Shown here in pieces: positions 1 to 12,943 of a stretch of 64,000 bases of DNA. The stretch covers positions 36,129,235-36,193,234 of the forward strand of contig OV121087.1 in NCBI GenBank assembly GCA_921293015.1, in the 5' to 3' direction. The first letter of the stretch is position 1; each line of letters starts with the position of its first letter. The translations under genes and the position numbers were made by a program. The notes beneath the pieces were generated by a model that was given only the letters and a program-made list of their open reading frames with translations, made no database searches and was not told the DNA's origin. Source of the stretch: Phorcus lineatus (taxonomy: Eukaryota; Mollusca; Gastropoda; Trochida; Trochidae).

Positions 1-309
1 CAGTTAAACCAAATAATCATTTATCAACGTTATGCAAAAATAGGAAATTCCGCCAGTTCCGTTCTAATGCTGTAAGGTTTGAAGTTTATCGTATAATTCA
101 TTTCTTCATACATGCACATGGTGTTTCAGATTTTCATTTCTGATAATCATTTTCCAAACTACCAAACAATCTTTGCCCAAAGTACACATACTCTTGTAAC
201 ATATCATTGCTTTGAGACGGTCTTTGCAATCATATCTCCTTAAATGCATTTCAGTTGGTGCTAAATATATGCTGTTAATGTAGAACACGAGTAGAACTGT
301 GAAGGATAC

Positions 310-630
310 AGCGAAAACAACATAAAACGTGATCTGGAAGCCTCGAGGTGCATAGCAACCCTGTGTTTTGGAAGAAGCAACTTTTTATCCAGCTTATTTA
401 TCATCCCTGTACGACGAGATTGTGTTATGTTACAATCTACGTGTAGCTTGAATTTCGGGTTTGAGCAGCCCATTTATTTTCATCATCTGTTTTACTTCGT
501 AGGTCGTAAACGGATACAGTACACTTGCCTTTCTATTCATCTGTGACGGACACATCTTACCAAGCGTGTTTAACCCTGCATCACCGTTTCAAAAAGATAT
601 TCTGCCATACACGATCTGTAACAAATACAG
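310..630. repeat. array module a, copy 1
   Basis: This is the fullest copy of the module that contains acgtgatctggaag, ttttatccagctta and tgaatttcgggtttgagc. The 4405-4580 copy matches it closely over about 165 bases; the 10035-10400 copy matches on both sides of a small inserted MITE. A minus-strand frame through 261-473 is not kept in the other copies, so I do not call a gene. Confidence 0.65.
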
Positions 631-2093
631 CTGCATACCGAAAGTTTGTTCACATACCTGTGTATCCAAGTGCAAATCACACGTGATTTAGCATCTCTTT
701 GAGGCATCGTAGAATTGTGAAAAAGAAACGGAGGATTTTGAATTTTCAAAACAGAAGTGAGGATCCATTGCAATTCACGCAATCGTGTAACATACCCAAC
801 AGTTAACCGTAAAAGATTTTGGCAGGTCACTTAAGTGCCATGGGGTCAAACATTGGAAAACTGTAAATTTTATTTTTTGCTACAAAATCCTTTAAAAGTG
901 ACCAACAGTTTTAAACACAAGTCATGTTTACTCGTGTGCATTAAGTCGATAAATCTATTGATTTTGTTCTCAGGGAGTCAAAATGTAATATTTTAATCGA
1001 AATTTAAGGAAATCAGAATTTCGAAAATGTGACCCCTTCTGTCTTTTTAATCATGCCAAAGTCTAATTTCTTTTCTAGAGACGAGACAATCCCACAATGA
1101 ATAAAAAAAATGTCAAGTTTACACATTGACAAATGGAGATCATGTGTCAGTTCTACTGAAGTTATTTTATTGACCCAAATAACAAGATATTTGCACTAAG
1201 ATACAGTAGTAAGTGAACAAACTTTTGATATGCAGCTGTAGGTTATATATCAAGGCTAAGGGTTTCCTTACTACTTCTTCCTTGACTCGAACTCAGAAAT
1301 CAACAAAATGAATCGCGATTGGTTTAGCTTTGACTACTTGGACCCGAGATGGAAATCAGACCTACTGAAATTACCTGACTAAACAAGATATTGAACAAGA
1401 ATCATTGACTAAGCACGGGATCACGACATTAACATATCCTAACCATAGATGGTTGTAGGATTTAATTGAACTCATGTATTTCATGGTTATCGTGCTTGTT
1501 ACTTTTCATTCTTGAAAACAACTATTTAACTTGACATAATGTCCCATTGGCACTTGGCAGTCATTCAGTGTTTCTTATCATTGAAGCTATTTATGAATGA
1601 ATTAGTTACACATAACATTATATTTTGTTAGGAAACAGTAAAGAAATTAACAATACCTGATTCACTGAATATCATATTTGTGAAGGGATAACATTTATTT
1701 CAGTCTGAACAGTTTATGAATGTTTTGTCTAGGAAAACCCCGGTTGTTAATCAATCATCAAGTAACATCAGAGTTGTATAACCATGTGAATCTCATTAAT
1801 TGGTACAGCGTTTCGTAAAATCATGTTTTCGTACTGGACCCTTTTCTCAAATTTCTCCACATTGTAGTGTCATTATTTTCTATGCATTCTTGAAAACTGA
1901 AGATATCTTTACATCATTCGTAAAAGGCTTCACACTGAACTGGCACATGAGGTACAAAAACAAATATGCTTTCTTATTTCAACTGTGATCTTTTAATACT
2001 TCATAATGATTTTTTCAGCCTCAATTCTATTTAAATCAAGTTATACCATGCGAATTGGTATGAATGAATTGTATTCAAAATGTCATTGCAAAC

Positions 2094-2755
2094 GATAGGA
2101 AAGCATGTCTGTATTTTCCATAGAACTCTCCTCCATATAAACACAAAAATCCTATTTGGGAATATTCAGTATGCATTTATGCAATTAAAAAAACTTCATT
2201 TTTCTTGGAGTCTTGACTGAAGGGATACACAATCTAATAAAAGTGTATAAAGAAGGTTTGGCATCCTTGTTTGGCCAACCCAAAATTCGCGATTAGTGAT
2301 TTAAAGCATTGACCTTATTCAATATTATGCAAGATTGATATGATTAAAAAAAAGTATTTTTCAGGTAAAAGAAGCATGTGTGTAAACGAAATGTCTGTAT
2401 ATCTATTAAGAAATGTTTTTTTCAAAATATAGGAGTCACCTACATGTATGGTGATATCATTTAATTCGTTATGAAATATTGCTTATGAATATCTCTGTTA
2501 ATTACTTCTAAAATATTTTCTAATTTTGTAACTTTTTCATATTATCATTAGTTACTATCAAATGTATCATTTCCTGAAAATAAACATCTAACGATGATCG
2601 ATCGGTAAATTTGCGCACAACTACATGTAGCCTTAAATACCGAGTGTTGAATACCACTCTGTCTGATAGGAAAGCATATTTGTATTTTCCAGAAAACTCT
2701 CCTCCATATAAACAGACAAATCTTATTTGGGAATATTCAATATAAAAATGCAATG
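2094..2755. repeat. local direct repeat, ~90 bp units 571 bases apart
   Basis: The words gataggaaagcat, ctctcctccatataaaca and atttgggaatattca occur in the same order from 2094 and again from 2665. This is a small direct duplication inside the larger array; nothing coding is visible between the copies. Confidence 0.7.
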
Positions 2756-2799
2756 TATTACATATTTAATTACAGAAATGATCGTTGATAAAAGTATGT

Positions 2800-3250
2800 C
2801 ATAGATGTGTCACCCCTGTCATGAACCAACCATGAAGCAACAGCGTGAACCCTTTCTGTAAAGCTTCATGTACATGACAATGATAATATATAAAACATTA
2901 TGTATATATAGTTTACTTTGGTCCCCCTTGCTCAGTTGGTAAACATCTCTTAACATTTCTTAAATGATGACAAATGTGTCTCGCCAGATAAGAATATATT
3001 ATAAAAGGATAAGTTGAAACTGATTTTTTAAAATTAAATCACATATCCTTCTTTGTGAATGTCTTATATTCAGAAGGTATATTTAGATATCAGATAAGAC
3101 TTTGTCATTACAAGAAGGATGTCGTTGACTTAAAAGAATTAAGGACTGGAATTTATACCATAGATGTGTCACTCCGGTCATGAACCAACCATGAAGCAAC
3201 AGCGTGAACCCTTTCTGTAACGCTTCATGTACATGACAATGATAAGATAT
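2800..3250. repeat. local direct repeat, ~85 bp units
   Basis: A segment with catgaaccaaccatgaagca, acagcgtgaaccctttctgt and cttcatgtacatgacaatga occurs from 2801 and again from 3162 with only a few differences. A third, more diverged copy lies at 7165-7290, where it continues into the same words (acattatgtat, then tccccttgct) as the 2801 copy. Confidence 0.75.
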
Positions 3251-5541
3251 AATGATCATGTAAATGTACTTTCCTTTTGCTTTGTTTGCAAACTTATGTT
3301 TGCATTTCTTATAGGTTATAAATTGAAAATTTTTTTGATAATTAGATATGTTACTTACGTTCCCTTTATATTTGTCATAAATAATAAATCCAACTTTTTG
3401 TAATTCTCAATGAGGTAAAGTATTTCAATGTCATGTTTGGTCATAACAAACGGAACTTGTTGGTCGAAAATTAAAGTTAATGACAAGAAATTAAAATGTA
3501 ACGCTTTCTGATCTAACTACTTGGTATATGCATATATAAATCTGAGTGTTAATGCCCCCAAAGGTCGACAAAATATTAACAAATATTTTACACAATCAAA
3601 CATCACTTGTGTCATGTTTTACATTCAAAAGGTATCAAACATAAGAATCAACTGGCAATAAGTGTATGTTTTGTATCAGCAATAATCAAGTAGTTCTGCA
3701 ATTTAAAGTAGAAGTCATAAAACATATGATACATAAGCAAACAATGATGTTTCCAACTTGTTTTACTGTAATGTATTCAAAAGCAATGAAACTCTGAAAT
3801 AAAGTGAGTAGGCATTGTAAAGTGTTGATATTTAATCACAGTGTATATTGGTTAGGAAAGATAATAAAAGTTTGAAAGAGTTATCAAGTTATCACCATGA
3901 TTTGGTTACGTTTCAAGACCGTTGTCTATGGATGGCCAATAACGAATGTCCAACTGCTTCACAAACATACTTTCTTCAAAATTCTAGAGATAACCCATAA
4001 TAATACACACACAAAACTTTTAGGGTCAAAAACAGGATACAAATTATGTTACTCTTCAGCTAGATCCTGGAAAATCTAACTTGCATTTAAAGATAGTTGA
4101 AACCTTCAACAAATAGTATAAACAATCATTCTTTTATGAATGGCAAGCCAAATGTTTTAAATGATGTGTCCCTTAGTTACGTTGATATGATACTTCGTAA
4201 TGATGAAATAGGATCATCACAAAATCACACCCTTTGTCAATTCATTAAGATATAAAAACCAACCATTTTATATCTGTTGCTTAACGCTTATGATCGTATA
4301 TCTTTTTAATTCTCACAAATAGAAGTTTTATAACCATATTAACCAAATAGCGTAATTGTAACAACTTTATACCTGCGTCTTAACTGGGTGGACAAAATCA
4401 GGAACAAAATAGGAAAAACAACATAAAACGTGATCTGGAAGTTTCATGGTTTATCGCAACCCTGCGTTTTGGAAGTACATTGTAGCAGCTTTTTATCCAG
4501 CTTATTTATCTACCCTGTACGACGAGATTTTGTTACGTCTACGCGTAGCTTGAATTTCGGGTTTAGGCAGCCTAATTTATTTGAATCAAGCACCTGAATT
4601 TGTATTCTACATAAATGGTAATCCTTGCAAACGATATAAGACGTTATTCGTTCGAAATATATATTGTTTTACAAATAGTAAAGGAACATAGCTGTCTATG
4701 ATAAATAAAAACAAAAGTTAAAATGGCTGTCAAAAGTTCAGTTCACGAGTTGATGCTTCACAAGAATGTCTTTCAAATATACTATGTGAGTTACCTCAGT
4801 GTAATAAAATGTTATTTAATAAGGCTGTAATTCACATAAACAGGGTTACAATTTATGTTATGTAACATAAAAGTATCTGACTAAATTGACATTCCTCTCC
4901 TTACATAAACGAAATATATGCTTTACATAAACGTCCGATAAAATATGTGGCCCACAAAGTGTCGTCTTGTCCCATGAAATAAATATTTCGATGACACGAA
5001 GCTGTTAATGCTCCTTGAATAACCTTTAGTCATCCAATGCAGTTGAAGAAAGAGGTTACTTTAGAGGTTTCTCGCCTTATCGAAGTGGCTACAAGTCTCC
5101 CAACTCGTGCGTCACCCGCACCAGAAGTTTCTGAACTGAAGTGACACTGGTCGAATTAGTTATGCTTAAGACCTCGTGGCACCAGGTTATTATAAACAAT
5201 TCTGATTTTCGTTAGACTTTGGTCACATGGATACATACAAACAAATGTGAGAGGCAGACATACAGTATGCATGCGTTAATACACAGTGTCCATGTTGAAG
5301 ATAAGGTACACTGGTTAGATGATCTGTGAATAACATAATTCCAAATGGCATTCAATAGTAAAATTAAGCGTCGTTTGATGCTTGATACCATTCTATTGCA
5401 TTATTAATAATATAAAGCCCCAAAATTCATGGATAACAGAGTCCATATGTTTATTCCATCAAATGTATACAAGAGCATATGTTTCACACAAAAAGATAAC
5501 AAATTTGGCAGCATCAGGCGTATATACTTGTGTTACTAGCA

Positions 5542-5543
<2 letters not shown>

Positions 5544-5610
<67 letters not shown>
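5544..5610. repeat. (CT)n microsatellite
   Basis: A nearly pure CT run that passes into ATCT and AT repeats at its right end. The apparent serine-leucine reading frame over it is only the translation of the repeat. Confidence 0.98.
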
Positions 5611-5620
<10 letters not shown>

Positions 5621-5649
5621 ATATATCTATATGAAATTTGAGTGAGTGT

Positions 5650-8400
5650 GTAAGTTTGGGTTTAACGTGTTTTGTTGAAACTTGGGGGGTTAATACTAAG
5701 GTGATCGTAACTTAATGTTTTATATATGGGTTAAGGATTAAGCACTATAGGTAAGGAAGCAATGTAACATTAGGGCCATGAGAATTTGAGCTGAGACACA
5801 TAAATACATGCTATAATTTTATTCAAACATATACAAATTATAACAGTCGTGGGTGTTAATGAAATAAGAGAAGTATTACATTTCTGCATTAGTATGGATA
5901 ATACACTGAATGACATTAGGGTTTATTGTTAAGTTGAAAAGTGTATCGAGTTACAATTATACAATCATATGCATGTTCAACATTAGAAGACACTTTATTG
6001 TTGAAGAGATTGCTGAAGCGGATTAATTTCAACCCCGAAGCTTCAAATTTGTACCAGGAAACAACTGGCCATTGTTCCGACTATCCTGTTCTTTTAAAAA
6101 ATGTGAAGTAAATTAGGGTTTAATTTCGTTTAGGTAACATTATTATAAACATGCACGCTTAACTTATGGCCTTTCATGAACGTGTGTTGAATAGCAGTCT
6201 TCTTGATAAGAAAGTTTGTATTACCGTGAATTTGTGGCATGGAGTATTATGAAGGAAATAAGTAATTCAGATCAACTGACCTTTTAAATATTTAGTATGA
6301 GTATTAGAACATAATATTTAACTGTCGATAAAATGCATTGAGATTGGAAAATGTGTAATTTTGGAATGTCATGAATGCTACATTTTGCAGTCACGAAAGC
6401 TTCTACATCCAACATGCTGTTCTTTGCCATTTACTGTCGAAAGTAAACATACAATTGCAATGATAAAGTTGTTCAAAGTGACGAAACAAAGGAGTTAAAT
6501 TCTTAGTTGAACAAACAGATTAGTGGTGAAGTTTAACTGTTTTGCCAATTATCGGTTTCAACAGGTATTGGTGATAACTTAAAAACTCATTCATAAAAAT
6601 AATCAACGACAAAATCCAACACATTTTTTTAATACGTCAAGTTATATTTGAGGGTGTATTACTTTGGGCTATAAATATAAAAACGTTGTCTAATAGAACA
6701 TTATTTTAATTCCATATTTTGTTAAACGATCTTATAACCGTACAAGATAGTTGTAGTAAGTTACATAACATGTAAATAACATTTTGCACTATTCCCAAAA
6801 TTTTTGTGCATCGTTGATCCTATTATCCCAAACATGTTGCATGTTTCACTTTGAGCATAAAAATAGATGCCTCTTGTTAGCAAAAATATTTTAGTTTGAT
6901 ATATCTTGTTTAAAGATTTTTTAACCGTACAAGATACATATAATTACTGAGATGATATGTTATTAATATTTTGCACTAAACCCAAAATAATTATGCATCG
7001 TTGATACAAGTACTAGAAGAACTTTGTACAAGACGTTTAATATAAACGTCGTGAGATATCAAATAAAGAAGTTGTTATCCATAAGAATTGTCTAGTATTA
7101 TTACACTAACTTCTAAATGCCTTTGAAGAATTTCGTTGATACAAGTGTACAACAAACATGGCATACCAGTACAACATGAAAAACCCAACAGCGTGAATAA
7201 TTTCTTCATCGCTTCATGTACATAACAATGATAAGATACAAAACATTATGTATACGTAGTTTCCTTTGATCCCCCTTGCTTAGTTTTAAACCTCTTTACA
7301 TTAAAATGGTTAAGATATAACAAAAGACTTCTAAGGCTTGCTATGATTAACTTTTAGCTAGCAGTGGTTGATTTAGACATACTTCCAGATAACCTCCAAT
7401 GCAATGTAGATGAACGAAAATAATTTTTATGTAATTTGGAAAGCTTCTTCGAAAGTATTAAAAGTGTAAAGAAATTCGGGGTAGATATATACTGCGATTT
7501 GCATTTGTATCATTTTTTTTAATTACTACTGAAAGCCGTATTAATCGATGTGTTGTGAGTTTTACAACCTTGTTCAAGACGTTTAATATAAATGTTTAAA
7601 GCAAAGAATGTGCGACAACCCACAAACTAAAATAGTCAAGACACTAAATTACGTTTTTCAACAATATGTGAAGATACATTGGCCTATAAAAGCTCTTAAA
7701 GTTATTCATATAAAGTTTTATATATGTGATTTCTTATCATATCCTTTATCAGCCATTCCAGGTTAACGTGATTTTGTGTAAGAACAATGTATAAAGAGAT
7801 CATATGAATCATATCATAATAATCTATAATAAGTTAATTTACATAGTGAACAACAAGTAGGAATTGTATATCATGAGTGTCTGTGACCAAAGACGTATAT
7901 AGATCTCCATATACGTCTTTGCTATGACTCATTGTATTGTGCATAAATGTTGATAAGTTGTGAACAGTATCTTGATTTTAAGTTGACATGGGTATTCAAG
8001 AATTGTTGGGATTGTTGTAAAATAGTTTTGGTCACGTTGACATACCAACAGGACATGACGTTTCAATTTCGATTCAAAGGCGATGTGAAGAACATTTGAA
8101 TCTAGCAAGGGCTGTATATAATTTTGATAAGATGCTTATGTAAATTTCAACACCAAATATGAGTTCAAAACAACTTTTACAAGTGACGGGTGCTATCTTC
8201 GTCGGTAGTAGTAGCAGTAGGTCGGTAAGTGAAAATATATATCCCAAATGCATACAACAATTTGCAGACTCATTTGACTGGATTCAACAGGCATAAAACT
8301 CAAGTTGAACAGACGTTGTGTAACGTTGATTCCTTAAGACCGAGAATTCAATTATGTAATGTTGGCTTTTTTAAATAACAAGCTAAATGAATGTTCAAAA
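5650..8400. other. no gene recognised; diverged local repeats
   Basis: The stretch is AT-rich with no long frame. Two neighbouring segments (about 6700-6830 and 6885-7010) share aaccgtacaagata, attttgcact and atgcatcgttgat-type words about 190 bases apart. Another pair near 7025 and 7565 shares caagacgtttaatataaa. These are part of the old duplicated array. Confidence 0.55.
7873..7931. repeat. perfect 13-bp-arm hairpin with outer arms
   Basis: The arms caaagacgtatat (7888-7900) and atatacgtctttg (7909-7921) are perfect reverse complements around an 8-base spacer. Outside them atgagt and actcat pair again. The flanking array shows no matching copy, so this may be a small palindromic element, a cruciform or a structured RNA. 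No terminator function is implied. Confidence 0.6.
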
Positions 8401-10121
8401 GAGTTATCATCATTTGGTGATTGACTTCAGATATAAAGACAATAATTGGTGTGCAACTGTTTCATAAGAGTTTGAATTCGACTCAAAATGATGAACCATC
8501 GTCCTGCTTTTCAAGTGGCTCCTGTAAATTCTAAGCTGCAGATGAGCGTAGATGAAATTTTCGACAAATATTTATTGAAATATGACTACATATTTATGAG
8601 TGAGATGTCATATTTGATAAGTTTTAATTTAACATATATTCATTTATGATATTGAAATTTCATTTCTGTTGCATGTCTGTTGTCAGTTACAGTTTTAAAA
8701 ATTATCAATTCCATACTGGTCGCAACCTTTATCTTTTCAGCTCTTACTATATTAACCATTTCAACCGAATATCCAAATTTAAACCATTAAATTCTGGCAA
8801 AATACGCACAATCAATGTGATGGAAAAAGCCTTTCCCTTTATTCGTTGCTGAACATTGCAGTTTACAAAAAGGCCAAACAAAGCATAAGATAGTTTTTCA
8901 TTCGAAATATCATCATTTTGTTTTAAAACAGTCAATGGAATATCTTCCAATGATAAATAAAGGCAAAATCTAGACCCGCCGTCAAAAGTACAGTTCACCA
9001 GGTGACGCTTCACAAGAATTATTTTTAAATATACCAATTGAGTTATCGCAATGTAATAAATTGTCTTCAAGCTTGTTAGAGTCACATAAACTCAGTTATA
9101 CCTTATCTTACATAAACGTCTTATGAAATATGTAACTCACAAAGTGACGCGGCTTCCCATGAACTACATATTTCAAGGACACATAGGGGTAAAAGCTGAA
9201 GCAATTAGATGTATATGAAATATTGAGGAATAAACAAACCTGGTTTTTGACGCGGTTCCATTTTGTGTTGTTTTTCAATATTTGTTTTATTCCTGATTCC
9301 ATTGTGTGTTTATTGATAATGTATTTAAGAAGAAGTCTGTTGTTGAGTTCCATGGGTATGAAATCAAACTTTGTAACTAATCCTTACTTATGCATATACA
9401 CAATGTTCTACTTTAACTTTTTGTTTCTAAGCGAAACATTTATCAGATATTGAATGACATATATATGTTCTCTATATTGAAGTAAACACAAACATAACTG
9501 GACAGTTACAGGTATAAGGGAGCATAGCATTACACGTTCACTGTATGTATATTCATAAAGTCTTTGATGACACAAAACCTGGTCTTGTGTTCTATGAAAT
9601 GTGTTGCAAGCATACGTTGTAAAGGTAAAGACATATATTTCTTGCAAGGGCTTACTTATAAACCACCATTATGTTTCAATTGCTCAATTAAGCTAGATCA
9701 TATAAGTGCATTAGTTTGATTGAGGAAAGTTTGTATCCTCGTATCGCTCTGCATCTTTACAGGGAAACATGCTAAAAATGGGTGTATTTGTTATACTTTT
9801 CATAACATGTTAAGATTAACGTCACAATCAGGAATGCCTGAAAATAAATCTGATTCAAGGGAAAGGCATAGGAAATATGCAGCTTACAATAGAAGTCATG
9901 CATAAAATCTTCAAAATAGTTATTTCAGAAAAGTCTTTAGGATTGTAAACATGATGAATGTCTTGATGTTATCAATGAATTTTCTGCATTTGAATATTGA
10001 ATAAGATAAAACTAGTAAAACGGGTATAAGTCATAAAAAACTGTTCGTCTAGCCTATATATCTACCCTGCATGACAAGATTTTGACCTACGTGCAGCAGG
10101 CATTTCGGGATGTAGCCCACT

Positions 10122-10243
10122 GGGTCTACTTTCACAAAGCAACATTAACTAAGGTTCATTAACCTTAACTCTCATTCTGTAACATTGCACTAAGGTCAAC
10201 TTATGGACTTACGATCACCCTAGGGCTTTGTGAAAAGAGGCCC
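10122..10243. mobile_element. 122-bp MITE inside array module a
   Basis: The ends gggtctactttcacaaagc and gctttgtgaaaagaggccc form an imperfect 19-base inverted repeat. The homologous copy at 310-630 reads straight across this point, which serves as an empty site. The superfamily is not clear because no target duplication is certain. Confidence 0.7.
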
Positions 10244-12426
10244 TGTTTAATGAATAATCCTCCTTTACTTTTTGGTTGTAAACTGATAAAGTACATTTGT
10301 CTTTCTATTCATTTGAGCCAGACACATCTAACCAAGGGAAGTAATTCCTGCACACCCTTTAAAACAACGTTTTAACCATACACGACCTGTAAAAAAGGCA
10401 AAACGTTATTTAAAGGAGAAAGTGATACATTCTGCATTCTTGTCTCGAAGTCAGATCACGACTGGCCTGGCTTTGACATGTCAAATTAATATTTAGTTTG
10501 ATAAACTTCGACCCAGATGTGAATGCAAATCATCTGACCTTGTATTGTGGTAGTTTTAACTCATTTCATTGAACAAACTCACGATGACAATTTGAAGCTA
10601 TTGCAATTAGATTGTCAATGTATCCGCTCGTATAAGATTTTCTCAACTACTCTCCCAAATTACCTAACTGTACTAGAAACCAATCATGTATCACTGAATA
10701 ACACGATCGGTCATCTATAAACAGCTCATTGACATCTTCTAACCGTAGGTTGTTGTCATTACTTGAACTCGTGATAGTTGCTTTTTTATTATTTAATAAA
10801 ACATACTTAACCTGCCCCAGTTTTCCATTTGCAGCCTCTCAGTATTTGTTATCAAAGAGGCGGCTTCCATTCATGAAAGCAGCTTCCACACAACCGAATA
10901 TGCTATCTAGAAACAATACAGAAGATTTACAATACCTGATATAAATAGGTTGTTGTCATTATTTGAACTCATGGCTATTATGGGTTTGGAGGAAATCTTG
11001 ATAGTTGCTTTTCATTATCTAATAAAGCATACTTAACTTGCCCTTCATGAATGAAAGTAGCTTCCACACAACCTAATATGCTATCTAGAAACAATACAGA
11101 AGATTTACAATACCTGATCCAAAATCAAAACCATATCAAGGATCTTTTTAAAATGACATGAGAAAAAAAGTATTTCAGTCTAAACTGTGCATGAAATTGT
11201 TACACAATACCTGAGTTATATAATGATGTACATATAAGTTATTGGTTAAGCGTTTCTTTATTAGACGTCTTCATAGTTGACCATTTTCTAAAAAGAATTC
11301 AACTGCGAACATACTCATATTGTACTGCCATCGTTTTTTATGCGTCACAAAAAAATAGATCATTTATATCATTTGTATGATTAATAACCTCATATGGATT
11401 ATTTGTCACAAAACCTAATTAGACTTATTAAAACTGTACAAGCAGAGATTTTTGTGACAATTGTCTTTAATCTGATTGATAAATTAGATTCGAGCAGACA
11501 CGTGTGTTCAGACTTGTTTACAATTAACCTTGCTGATAGACACACGTGAGATTAGAAAACGTGGGATGAAACACATCAGGGCTTTAGTAAAACATGTATA
11601 TTAAAAGTGGAAATATAACATATCATATTCAAAATGGTCACCTGTCTGAACTTAAGCTAATATTTGTTCATACATATTATCCATTTCTGCCGCTTTATTA
11701 AAATCAAAGTTTACTAGAAATTGGTGCATTTGGTAGGTATTCAAAACGTAAATGTCATCTATTCATGTACTCATAGAATTTCCTAATAATTCATATTTTT
11801 CAACTATCCTTTTCTTGACAATTTAAGAAAAGCTGGATAGGTCATCTTCATTATGCCATATCAGCCATTCCAAAGTTATTTGCCTCTAGTTATATTACTA
11901 TGCTATCTAGTACAACATGGGATGTTTATTGAAGACTTAGAGAACAATAATAGAAATCTGTCCGATGTGTTGGAAGTATTTTAACACGACAGAAGATGTT
12001 GGTGTTTATTGATTTTTCAACGTCTCTGAGTGACCATGACCGTCTCAGTTATGGGACTGCAAATGACATCGATATTTACATAACATCGAGATGTTATCGT
12101 TGTATAATCAAACTTATCTGATAATTATATTCGGTCAAATATTAAACTGTTCAAGATATCTTATTCGTATGTATATAAAAATGATCAGGTCAAATCATGA
12201 AGGATACTTAGGTAAAAATATCACTGTTGTATAATACAATTATGTAAGGAGCATTTCAAACGTCTTCAGATGTTTGATAAAGATATTCTCATGTCAATCA
12301 AGAAAACTGTTTTATTTAGAATCGTCAAAGCATACTCCAGTACTGAATGTCAAGTCATTAACCTTATTAAATCGACCGAACTCCAGTTTTCTCGTTTCTC
12401 TGAGACACTTTGACAGTCTCAATGAT

Positions 12427-12943
12427 GGAGGGTGCGGGATAGCGCAGTGGTTAGCGCGTTCGGTCTCGGACGAAGAGGTCCGGGGTTCCATTACCGTTCG
12501 GGGCTCGGTAAATTTGAATGCAGTAGAGAACTGTTTTACACGCATTAGGGGGCGGGATAGCGCAGTGGTTAGCGCGTTCGGCTTCGGATCAGGAGGTCCG
12601 AGGTTCGAATCAATGAAGCACCACAACTCAACATTAATGCGTGTAAGGTGAGGTGAGTTGGTGTTTAACGCCGCTTTCAAAATTATTTCACTTATATCGC
12701 GGCTGCTAGTATTATTGCAGGGAGAAAGCCCGCAACACCATTGTGGCTATGCATTGCGGTGAAAACTGCGAGCATCGACTGGAAGTAGCGAACCATGGGT
12801 GATACTACGCTGAATTTCAGTGTAGCATTGCATCCAAACCTGACTGCGTGTAGAACAGTTCTCTACTGCAGACAAAGTTGCCGAGCCCCTGGCGGGATTT
12901 GGACCACGGACCTCCTGATCCGAAGCCGAACGCGCTAACGTAA
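12427..12943. mobile_element. cluster of tRNA-derived SINE copies (two forward heads, one reverse)
   Basis: Two tRNA-like heads lie on the plus strand at about 12430-12497 and 12549-12611. Each has a box-A-like tagcgcagtggttagcgc; the second has a box-B-like ggttcgaatc. They are followed by a body and by a 3' core around 12640-12720 (gagttggtgtttaacgccgc). From about 12720 to 12943 the same family runs on the minus strand, ending in gttagcgcgttcgg-type head sequence at the right edge. The heads lack the pairing expected of working tRNA genes, so these are SINE copies transcribed, if at all, by RNA polymerase III. Confidence 0.75.

Noticed and set aside
261-473. 70-codon minus frame kept in part at 4405-4580
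   Set aside because: The second copy has a stop early on and the others do not keep the frame.
12430-12611. Two tRNA genes in tandem
   Set aside because: The heads are followed by the SINE body and core, and the cloverleaf pairing is poor.
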